Origin: Burkholderiales bacterium
GTDB taxonomy: Bacteria; Pseudomonadota; Gammaproteobacteria; Burkholderiales; Ga0077523
Length of the DNA: 64,000 nt
Assembly: GCA_019745565.1 (NCBI GenBank)
Contig: JAIESW010000037.1
Span: 23,952-87,951, forward strand
Reading direction: 5' to 3'
Position numbers and translations under genes: made by a program. The notes below the pieces were generated by a model. The model was not told where the DNA came from. It searched no databases and saw only the letters and a list, made by a program, of their open reading frames with translations. Shown one piece after another: positions 42,927 through 49,668 of the stretch (the first letter of the stretch is position 1; every line of letters starts with the position of its first letter).

Positions 42927-43457
42927 TCAGAATTTCCTGACGCGATCCAGCTCGAACACCCGCCCGCCACGCATGGTGATGGTGGTCGTGAACGGATCGC
43001 TCGACGTGGGGTAGTAGAACCAGGTCTTGCCCATGCGATAGGCGTCGGTCGCCTCGTAGTCGGGCGGGCCGGCGCGCAGGATCACTTCGCCTTCGGTCAT
43101 GCCGCGGTCGATGCGTGCGAACACGTCGAAGGTCATGCCGCGCGCGGCCGGCTGCTGGGCGGCGCGCTTGGCGACGGATTCACGCTCGGCGCGGCGCTCG
43201 GCTTCCTCGATCATGCGATCGTTGCGCAGCCGTTCATACTGGCAGCGGATGGAAACACAGTCGCCCCCCGAGGTAGCGTCCCGAGTGACGCCGGATTCGC
43301 GGCCCACGTCCACCGAGCGGGCCACCTGCCCTTCGGGCGGTTTCTCGCCGTACTGGGTGACGCCGTTCGCGTCTTTCCATTTGTAGACTTGCGCCTCGCC
43401 GGCAATCGAGGTGAGCACCAGGCCGATGCTGCACAGGGCGATCAGGATGCGCCTCAT
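42927..43457 (-). CDS. DUF4124 protein, paralogue 1
   Basis: Exported protein of 176 residues. A signal peptide (1-22) is followed by the DUF4124 pattern VYKWKDANGVTQYGEKPP, then a motif CVSIRCQYERLRNDRMIEEAE shared with the next two genes, here shortened to its core CQYERLRNDR. The C-terminal part (FDVFARIDRGMTEGEVILRAG) resembles SmpA/OmlA-like BamE folds. The function is unknown. It overlaps paralogue 2 by ATGA. Confidence 0.85.
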   Translation of the reverse strand: MRRILIALCSIGLVLTSIAGEAQVYKWKDANGVTQYGEKPPEGQVARSVDVGRESGVTRDATSGGDCVSIRCQYERLRNDRMIEEAERRAERESVAKRAAQQPAARGMTFDVFARIDRGMTEGEVILRAGPPDYEATDAYRMGKTWFYYPTSSDPFTTTITMRGGRVFELDRVRKF

Positions 43458-43954
43458 CGTCCGATTCCGCTGGAGCCGCGGGCGTTGCCGATCGCCACGC
43501 TGGGTTCAGGTGACGGCGGTGGCTGCAGCGGTCGCGGCGTCGGCAACGGCAACGGATGCGGGCGTATACCCATGATCGGGCGTCCGTAGACCGGTACATA
43601 GCCGTCCAGGATCGCGCCGCTCGTGGCGGGCGTGCTCGGCACCACCGGCGGTGGCGTCAGCGCGGCCACGCGAGCACGGGTTTCCTCCTCTTCGCGCCGA
43701 TCGGCCTCGCGCAGCAGGCGGTCGCGCCGCAACCGTTCGTACTGGCAGCGGATGGTGCTGCACTCCTGCTCGGAGACCGGCGGATCGTTGCCGCGCAGCG
43801 TAATGTCGAGCTTCCGAGTGGGCTTGTCCTTCACGGCCGCGGGCGGGCGCTCGGAATAGTGCGTGACGCCGCGCTCGTCCACCCACTTGTAGACCTGGGC
43901 CCCTGCCGGGCCCGCGCTCAGAAGGAGCGCCGCGAATACCAGACGGATCCGCAT
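43454..43954 (-). CDS. DUF4124 protein, paralogue 2
   Basis: Exported 166-residue protein: signal peptide (1-19), DUF4124 domain (VYKWVDERGVTHYSERPP), the shared helical motif CSTIRCQYERLRRDRLL, and a proline-rich tail (LPLPTPRPLQPPPSPEP). Function unknown. It stands between two paralogues of the same build and overlaps the downstream one by ATGA, so the three probably arose by tandem duplication. Confidence 0.83.
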   Translation of the reverse strand: MRIRLVFAALLLSAGPAGAQVYKWVDERGVTHYSERPPAAVKDKPTRKLDITLRGNDPPVSEQECSTIRCQYERLRRDRLLREADRREEEETRARVAALTPPPVVPSTPATSGAILDGYVPVYGRPIMGIRPHPLPLPTPRPLQPPPSPEPSVAIGNARGSSGIGR

Positions 43955-43985
43955 GGCGGCTGCGCCCGGCGGCCGAGACCCGCGC

Positions 43986-44525
43986 TCAGCGTCCGCCGTT
44001 GCCAGGATGCAGTCGGCTGCCGGCCGGGGCCTGGGGACGGTTCCCGCCGAACGCCGGGCGCTGGTTCACGATCACTCCGCCGTAGACCGGTGCCCGCGAA
44101 AACACGCGGTCGCGCTGCAGTCGCACATCCATCGGCGTGGGACCGAAGCGGAACGCATCCCACTCGGACTGGCGGATGCGTTCGCGCTCGGCCAGCGCGG
44201 CATAGTGGTCGTTCCAGGCCTGGGTGCTGCGGCGCTGCATGTCGTAGCCGGCCACCAGTTCGCGGCGACGGTCATCCTCCTCGCGCAGCCGGTCGGCGCG
44301 CATGCGCTCGTACTGGCAGCGCACGCTCTGGCAGGTGCCGTCGGTGGGCGGGAATTCCGCACCGCGGGTGGGAATGGCCAGCGTTTCGCTCGCCCGGCCG
44401 TTGGGGGCCTGGTCGCCGTAGTGCACCCGGCCCTTGTCGTCGACCCATTTGTGCACCTGCGCCGCCGCCGGAAATGACAGCAGAATCAGGCAGGTGAAAA
44501 ACAGCTTGGAGGTGACGGCGGACAT
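43986..44525 (-). CDS. DUF4124 protein, paralogue 3
   Basis: Exported 179-residue protein with a signal peptide (1-22), the DUF4124 pattern VHKWVDDKGRVHYGDQAP, the shared motif CQSVRCQYERMRADRL and a helical central part rich in Arg and Glu. The C-terminus is Gly/Pro/Arg-rich and differs from the other two. It is the first gene of the triplet in transcription order. Confidence 0.83.
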   Translation of the reverse strand: MSAVTSKLFFTCLILLSFPAAAQVHKWVDDKGRVHYGDQAPNGRASETLAIPTRGAEFPPTDGTCQSVRCQYERMRADRLREEDDRRRELVAGYDMQRRSTQAWNDHYAALAERERIRQSEWDAFRFGPTPMDVRLQRDRVFSRAPVYGGVIVNQRPAFGGNRPQAPAGSRLHPGNGGR

Positions 44526-44613
44526 AGCGGCCTCGGCACGGTGGCGGGCGGGACCACAGTATGACCGTAGTCCCGGCGCCCCGTTCCGGCGGGTGAAATC
44601 CCGCCCCTTAGCG

Positions 44614-45180
44614 TCAGTCCTTCAGAGCCTCGATCTGGATCTCGATCTTGACCTCGTCGTCGATCGCGGGAACGTACGTCGACATGCCGAACTCGCTGCG
44701 CTTGATCGTCGCCGTCGCATTGGCGCCGCACATCGGTTTCTTGGTCATCGGGTGGTTGGCGCACTTGAAGTCGGTCACCGTGAGATTGACCGGCTTGGTC
44801 ACGCCGAGCAGGGTGAGCTCGCCATCCACGGCGGCCAGCTTGTCGCCGTTGAACTTGAGCTTGCTCGACTTGTAGGTCATGGCGGGGAACTTCGCGACAT
44901 TGAAGAATTCGTCGCTTTTCAGGTGGTCGTCGCGCTTCTGCCAACCGGTACGCAGCGACGCCGTCTCGATGGTGATGTCGATCGTTCCCGACTTCGCCGC
45001 CGGATCGAGCGTGATCTTGCCGCTGGTCTTCTCGAACACGCCGCGGGAGGTCGAGAAGCCGAGGTGACCGACCTCGAAGTTCGGATAGGTGTGCGCCGGG
45101 TCGGCCGTGTACGAATCGGCGGCGAACGCGGGCACTGCGAGGGACGACGACAGCAGGACAGCGGCGAGGGAACGTTTCAT
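44614..45180 (-). CDS. YceI family protein, paralogue 1
   Basis: Periplasmic lipocalin-like barrel of 188 residues with a signal peptide (1-20). The YceI pattern is clear (DPAHTYPNFEVGHLGFSTSRG, FFNVAKFPAMTYKSSKL, LLGVTKPVNLTV). Family members bind long isoprenoid or quinone-like lipids. Two cysteines (CANHPMTKKPMCGANATA) are shared with paralogue 2. It is the last gene in a row of three YceI genes behind a cytochrome b561. Confidence 0.92.
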   Translation of the reverse strand: MKRSLAAVLLSSSLAVPAFAADSYTADPAHTYPNFEVGHLGFSTSRGVFEKTSGKITLDPAAKSGTIDITIETASLRTGWQKRDDHLKSDEFFNVAKFPAMTYKSSKLKFNGDKLAAVDGELTLLGVTKPVNLTVTDFKCANHPMTKKPMCGANATATIKRSEFGMSTYVPAIDDEVKIEIQIEALKD

Positions 45181-45236
45181 GGTGGGCTCCTGGGAGGCTG
45201 GGGTTGTGCGGTCGCAACGCGACCGCTTGAGAACGG

Positions 45237-45800
45237 TCAGTCCTTGAACGCTTCCACCGGCACGGTGAGCTGCACGTCGTCAGCGATGCCGGGGAGGCTC
45301 TTGGTCAGTCCGAATTCCGAACGCTTGATCGCGGCCGTTGCGGTACCGCCGCACACGGTCTTCTTGTTGAGGGGGTGGGCGATGCAGTTGAAGCTCGCGA
45401 ACTTCACGGTGAGCGGGCGGGTCACGCCGAGCAAGGTGAACTCGCCCTCGGCACCGGTCACCTTGTCGCCGTCGAACGCGAGCTTCTGCGACTTGAACGT
45501 CATGGTCGGAAACTTCTCGACGTTGAACCAGTCCTCGCCGCGCATCGCCTCGTCCCACTTGTCGATGCCCATGTCGATGGACGCCGGGTCGATGGCGATG
45601 TCGATCGAACCGGATCGCGCCTCGCGATCCACCACGATCTTGCCGGTGGTCTTGTTGAAGCGACCGAACTGCATCGACAGGCCCAGGTGGTGCACCTGAA
45701 ACGTCGGGAAGGTGTGCCTCGAATCGAGGGTGAAGCTCTCCGGCGCCGCGAAGGCGGGGGCGGCGCACAGCAGGGCAAGCAGGGCGGGCAATCGGGTCAC
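45237..45800 (-). CDS. YceI family protein, paralogue 2
   Basis: Periplasmic YceI protein of 187 residues, signal peptide 1-18, with the family segments SRHTFPTFQVHHLGLSMQFG, WFNVEKFPTMTFKSQKL and LLGVTRPLTVKF and the same cysteine pair as paralogue 1. The GTG at 45800 was chosen because GGAGGAG lies 7-10 bases upstream; an ATG at 45833, overlapping the stop of paralogue 3, would add 11 residues before the signal peptide. Confidence 0.9.
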   Translation of the reverse strand: MTRLPALLALLCAAPAFAAPESFTLDSRHTFPTFQVHHLGLSMQFGRFNKTTGKIVVDREARSGSIDIAIDPASIDMGIDKWDEAMRGEDWFNVEKFPTMTFKSQKLAFDGDKVTGAEGEFTLLGVTRPLTVKFASFNCIAHPLNKKTVCGGTATAAIKRSEFGLTKSLPGIADDVQLTVPVEAFKD

Positions 45801-45829
45801 GGTCGGTCTCCTCCGGTCGTTGACTTCGT

Positions 45830-46381
45830 TCATTTCGGTGCCGGACCGGCGAGCACCTTGAAGCGGATCTGCACCTCGTCGGCTACGGTCTCGGTGTCGG
45901 ACCAGGCGCCCTCGCCGATCTTGAAGTCGAGACGTTTCAGCACAAAGGCACCTTCGAAAAGCTGGGCGTTGCCCTGAGTCTTCACAGTGAACGGGGCGCT
46001 GAGATCGCGCGTGTTGCCCTTGATGGTCATCTTGCCGGTGACCTCGTAGCGGCCGCCGGAGAGGGTCTTCACCGAGGAGGACACGAACGTCGCTTTCGGG
46101 AACTTGGCGGCGTCCATCCAGCCGCGCTTCACGAGTTCGGTGTTGGCCTCTTCGCTGCCCGCGTCGATGGATGCGGCGTCGAGTTCGATCTTCACGCTGC
46201 CCGCTTCCGGCTTCTTCGCGTCGAAGTCGAGCTGCATGGCGAACTTGCGCACCCGGCCGTCGACCGGTACGCCCATCTGCTTCGACTGGAACGTGATCTC
46301 GCTCTTGGCGAGGTCCACGGCGAGCGGGGCAGCGCCGGCGGGCAGCGCGACGAGCGTGAGGAGGGCGTACCAACGTTTCAT
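45830..46381 (-). CDS. YceI family protein, paralogue 3
   Basis: Periplasmic YceI protein of 183 residues with a short signal peptide (1-17). It is more diverged than the other two: KSEITFQSKQMGVPVDGRVRKF, and the typical AAKFPKATFVSSSVK and TIKGNTRDLSAPF. The cysteine pair is absent. It overlaps the cytochrome b561 gene by ATGA, so its expression is tied to that membrane redox protein. Confidence 0.9.
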   Translation of the reverse strand: MKRWYALLTLVALPAGAAPLAVDLAKSEITFQSKQMGVPVDGRVRKFAMQLDFDAKKPEAGSVKIELDAASIDAGSEEANTELVKRGWMDAAKFPKATFVSSSVKTLSGGRYEVTGKMTIKGNTRDLSAPFTVKTQGNAQLFEGAFVLKRLDFKIGEGAWSDTETVADEVQIRFKVLAGPAPK

Positions 46382-46929
46382 GACTTGGCTCCGGAACCGG
46401 ACCGATCGAACGGCCACATGCGCACGAGCACGTCGTCGCGGTCCATGAAGTGGTGTTTGAGGGCGGCGGCCACGTGCAGCAGCACGAGCAGCGCCATCAC
46501 GTAGTTGAGCGACAGATGCCATAGCTTGAGGACATCCGCCAGCGGCGGATTCTTGGCGAGCAGGTCCGGGATCGGGATGACGGCGAAATAGACCGTCTTG
46601 AACCCCTTGGCCGAACTGAACAGCCATCCCGACAGCGGGACCGCGAGCGTGAGGCCATACAGCGCGACATGTGATACGCCCGCGGCCACCCGTTCCCACC
46701 CCGGCATGTGCGCGGGCAGCGCCGGCGGACGATGGCCGAGGCGCCAGGCGATGCGCACCAGCACCAGCAGGAAGACGCTGACGCCGAGCCACTTGTGATA
46801 CGAGTAGTAGCGCAGCTTGGCGGGGCTCAGGTCGAGATCCACCATCCAAGTGCCGAACACGAAGTTCGCCAGGATCGCGAGGGCGATCAGCCAGTGCAGG
46901 GCGGAAGCGACTCTCGTGTAGCGCGTCAT
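46378..46929 (-). CDS. Cytochrome b561 (CybB type)
   Basis: Four-helix di-haem b membrane protein of 183 residues. Haem-ligand histidines are visible in the helices: His12 (ASALHWLIAL), His45 (YSYHKWLGV), and the pair in LKLWHLSLNY and LLHVAAALKHH. Such proteins accept electrons from ubiquinol or superoxide. Adjacent YceI proteins, which bind quinone-like lipids, are a recurrent partner. It overlaps the MarR gene by ATGA. Confidence 0.92.
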   Translation of the reverse strand: MTRYTRVASALHWLIALAILANFVFGTWMVDLDLSPAKLRYYSYHKWLGVSVFLLVLVRIAWRLGHRPPALPAHMPGWERVAAGVSHVALYGLTLAVPLSGWLFSSAKGFKTVYFAVIPIPDLLAKNPPLADVLKLWHLSLNYVMALLVLLHVAAALKHHFMDRDDVLVRMWPFDRSGSGAKS

Positions 46930-47435
46930 CGAGCGGGTCTGGAAGTGGTGCGGTGCGATGCGGCGATCATGCGGCCCTTGGGGCTCGGAACCTCGGCGGC
47001 GGCGCCGCCGTCGGCCACGAACCGCCGGGTCAGGCGGCCGAGCAACGCTTCGAGTGTCTCGAGTTCGCGAGCGTTCAATTCCCCGAACGCGGGGCGCAGA
47101 TGCGACACGTGGCTCGGGAATATCTTGGCAAACAGCGTCTCGCCGGCCGGGGTAAGTTGCACGAACACGCTGCGACGGTCTTGCACGTTCGGCGTGCGAC
47201 GCAGCAGGCGGCGCGCTTCCAGCCGGTCGAGGACGCCGGTCAGTGTGCCTTTCGTGATGAGGGTGCGTTCACCCAGTTCCCGGCACGACATGCCCTCGGT
47301 GTTGCCGAGGGTGACGAGGACGTCGAACTGCGGTGGGGTCAGTCCGAGCTGGCGCACGTGCGCAGCCGAATAAGCTCCGAACGCCTGGTAACAGGTCACG
47401 AGGCTGCGCAACGTCCGTAGGAATGCTTCGGCCAT
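46926..47435 (-). CDS. MarR family transcriptional regulator
   Basis: Winged-helix regulator of 169 residues (LGLTPPQFDVLVTLGNTEGMSCRELGERT as the HTH region, quoted in part). It heads the operon marR-cybB-yceI-yceI-yceI. No obvious redox cysteine pair is present, so a ligand-binding type is more likely than OhrR. The promoter carries two palindromes that fit MarR autoregulation. Confidence 0.9.
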   Translation of the reverse strand: MAEAFLRTLRSLVTCYQAFGAYSAAHVRQLGLTPPQFDVLVTLGNTEGMSCRELGERTLITKGTLTGVLDRLEARRLLRRTPNVQDRRSVFVQLTPAGETLFAKIFPSHVSHLRPAFGELNARELETLEALLGRLTRRFVADGGAAAEVPSPKGRMIAASHRTTSRPAR

Positions 47436-47450
47436 GCCGGGCCCGCTGTT

Positions 47451-47495
47451 GTTCTAACCAGAACCATATTAGTTCTAGGACGAACAAATGGTCAA
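47451..47495 (-). promoter_or_regulatory. MarR operon promoter with two palindromes
   Basis: On the minus strand TTGACC (47490-47495) and TAATAT (47466-47471) are spaced by 18 bases. GTTCT-AACC-AGAAC (47451-47464) covers the start region and GTTC-TAGGAC-GAAC (47472-47485) fills the spacer. Two similar GTTC/GAAC sites over the core promoter are the layout expected for repression by the first gene product. Confidence 0.65.
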
Positions 47496-47546
47496 CGGGC
47501 CAATCAACGCGGCCCGGACCGTCGCCGTTGACCGACGGCGGAGCGG

Positions 47547-48164
47547 TCAGAACCGGCCGACGACGTTGAGCGAGATGAAATCCACGTTGGTGCGGACCTG
47601 CACGCTCTGGTCGCCCACGTGCTGGAACCGCTCGTACTGCAACCGCAGGCCGACCTGGGGCATGAGCCACCAGGTGCCGCCGGCGCCCACCACGCCGCTG
47701 AAGCCGCGGTCGTTGATTTCGCCGCTCGCGGTGGTGGCGAGCGTCGACTTGATGTCCCAGAACGCGACGCCGCCCTTGGCGAAGAGTTCGAAGTGGGATC
47801 CGAGGGGCAGGAACCCGATGGCGCTCAGGTCGACACCGTAGCCCTGCCAGCGGCCGATCCGGGGCGTGCCGTTCAAGGTGCCGTCGGCGCGTGCGTCACC
47901 GAAATTGGCCACGCCGGCCTCCAGACCGAAGTTGCGATGCAGCTTCCAGCCGGCGAAGGCCTTGAACCCTGCGGTGGTCTCGTCGCAGGTACCGACGAAC
48001 CCCTGGATGGAGTTGATCGCGTCGCAGTACCCGCGCATCTTGGTGGCGCCGCCACCGATGCCGGCGTAGTACTCGTAGTCGCCGATCTTGGCGTTCTGGG
48101 CGGCGGCCGTCTGCGCGAACAGTGCGGTCGCCATGACGACAACCAGTTGGACGAATCGAGTCAT
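47547..48164 (-). CDS. Outer-membrane beta-barrel protein (OmpA-like porin domain)
   Basis: A 205-residue outer-membrane protein with a signal peptide (1-22) and an eight-stranded barrel pattern. It has alternating hydrophobic strands (YEYYAGIGGGATKM, GFKAFAGWKLHRNFGLEAG, GVVGAGGTWWLMPQVG) and ends in Phe (LNVVGRF). Two cysteines near residues 47 and 60 may form a loop disulfide. No peptidoglycan-binding domain is present. It stands alone with a 111-base gap to the MarR gene. Confidence 0.8.
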   Translation of the reverse strand: MTRFVQLVVVMATALFAQTAAAQNAKIGDYEYYAGIGGGATKMRGYCDAINSIQGFVGTCDETTAGFKAFAGWKLHRNFGLEAGVANFGDARADGTLNGTPRIGRWQGYGVDLSAIGFLPLGSHFELFAKGGVAFWDIKSTLATTASGEINDRGFSGVVGAGGTWWLMPQVGLRLQYERFQHVGDQSVQVRTNVDFISLNVVGRF

Positions 48165-48234
48165 CTTGCCTCCTGAAGGGCAGGTGGTTCCAAGTGAGCT
48201 GCCACGACCATGACCTTGCGACCGACCAGGATTA

Positions 48235-48249
48235 TGGCGAGCCCGTCGC
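48235..48249 (+). promoter_or_regulatory. Possible sigma-54 promoter of flhB
   Basis: TGGCGAG and TCGCA place a GG (48236-48237) and a GC (48248-48249) exactly 10 bases apart, the core rule of sigma-54 promoters. Several consensus bases differ (TGGCACG / TTGCA). flhBA is sigma-54 dependent in polar flagellates, which makes the site plausible but not proven. Confidence 0.3.
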
Positions 48250-48316
48250 AGGCGCTCAATAGCAGGGCAATTGACGGAGAGCGCGTGCTAAACTTGAGTC
48301 GCATCACGAGGAAGGC

Positions 48317-49468
48317 ATGGCCGAAGACAGCGATCTCGAGAAAACAGAGCCAGCGTCACCTCGACGACTGGAGGAAGCGCGGGCAAAGGGCCAGGTGCCC
48401 CGATCGCCCGAGTTGGCCACCTTCGCCGTTCTGCTGGCGGCGGGCGGCGGGATGTACTACCTCGGTCGCATGCTGATCGGGAGCCTCGAGACCATCATGA
48501 CCTTGGGGCTCACCGTCGATCGCAACGCCGCGTTCCGGACCGATGCGATGACGTCGCGGTTGTTCGACGCGGCCCTCGGTGCGCTCACAGGCTTTGCGCC
48601 GTTCATGATCCTGATGGTGCTCGTCGCCATCCTGGCGCCGCTCGCGTTGAGCGGTTGGCTCTTCAGCACCGAGGCGCTGGTCCCGAACTTCGCGCGGATG
48701 AATCCGATCGCGGGACTCGGCCGGCTGTTCTCCGCTCACGGCGCCATCGAACTGGGCAAGGCGCTCGTGAAGGCGCTTCTGGTCGGCGGCATGGCGGCAT
48801 GGGTGCTCTACTCGGAGATCGAGCCGATCCTCGGTCTCGCCACCGAACCGACCGGTGCGGCCCTCGGTCATCTCGGACGCTTGCTCGCGTTTTCCTTCCT
48901 GACCGTCGTGGGCGCCATGGCGGTGATCGTCGCCATCGACGTCCCGTATCAGCTGTGGGATCACGCGAAGCAGCTGCGCATGACCAAGGACGAGGTGCGC
49001 CAGGAGATGAAGGAGCAGGAGGGCGACCCGCAGATCAAGTCGCGCATCCGCCAGTTGCAGCGCGAAACCGCCCGCCGCCGGATGATGGCGGAGGTGCCCA
49101 AGGCCGACGTGGTCGTGACCAACCCGATCCACTTTGCCGTGGCTTTGCGCTACACCGAATCGTCGATGCGCGCCCCGGCGGTCGTGGCCAAAGGTTCCGA
49201 ACTGATCGCCGAGCGCATCATCCAGATCGCCCGCGAGAACAGCGTGCCGGTGGTGCGCGTTCCACCGCTCGCGCGGGCGCTGCACGCGCACGCGGATGTG
49301 GGACAGGAGATTCCCGCGCCGCTCTACACTGCGGTGGCGGAGGTGCTGGCCTACGTGTACCAGCTGGAACGCCACTCGATCTACGGCGGCGTCGCGCCCG
49401 AAGCTCCGGGCGACATTCCACTGCCACCGGGCTTCGACCCGGCGCTCGAGAAGGACGAGGTAGGTTGA
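48317..49468 (+). CDS. flhB: Flagellar export switch protein FlhB
   Basis: Membrane component of the flagellar type III export apparatus that switches substrate class. Four membrane helices precede a cytoplasmic domain; the linker KDEVRQEMKEQEGDP is typical. The autocleavage motif, NPTH in almost all FlhB proteins, reads NPIH here with Asn269. The length of 383 residues is normal. The gene starts the flhB-flhA-flhF-flhG-fliA cluster; a 200-base family C repeat separates it from flhA. Confidence 0.95.
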   Translation: MAEDSDLEKTEPASPRRLEEARAKGQVPRSPELATFAVLLAAGGGMYYLGRMLIGSLETIMTLGLTVDRNAAFRTDAMTSRLFDAALGALTGFAPFMILMVLVAILAPLALSGWLFSTEALVPNFARMNPIAGLGRLFSAHGAIELGKALVKALLVGGMAAWVLYSEIEPILGLATEPTGAALGHLGRLLAFSFLTVVGAMAVIVAIDVPYQLWDHAKQLRMTKDEVRQEMKEQEGDPQIKSRIRQLQRETARRRMMAEVPKADVVVTNPIHFAVALRYTESSMRAPAVVAKGSELIAERIIQIARENSVPVVRVPPLARALHAHADVGQEIPAPLYTAVAEVLAYVYQLERHSIYGGVAPEAPGDIPLPPGFDPALEKDEVG

Positions 49469-49668
49469 CGCTCCCCCCGACAGGCCTGCGGCCTCTCGCC
49501 CGTGGGGGCGAGCCCTCTTTTGGGCTGAGGCCGGACCCAGACAGTCCCTGCGGCCTGTCTGTGCCTGACGAAGGCCATCGGCCTCCGGTCGATGGCGGGC
49601 CGGCGAGGGCTGAGTTGACGCCCTCCCCGACAGGCCTTCGGCCTGTCCCCCCGGAGGACTGCTGACGC
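49469..49668. repeat. Intra-operonic repeat family C between flhB and flhA
   Basis: The region starts right after the flhB stop with CTCCCCCCGACAGGCC, carries the arm pair AGCCCTC...GAGGGCT, and then repeats its own beginning as TTGACGCCCTCCCCGACAGG. The last copy forms a perfect 8-bp hairpin GACAGGCC-TTC-GGCCTGTC. The ribosome site of flhA (GGAGG, 49653-49657) follows this hairpin. No protein gene fits here. Confidence 0.8.
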
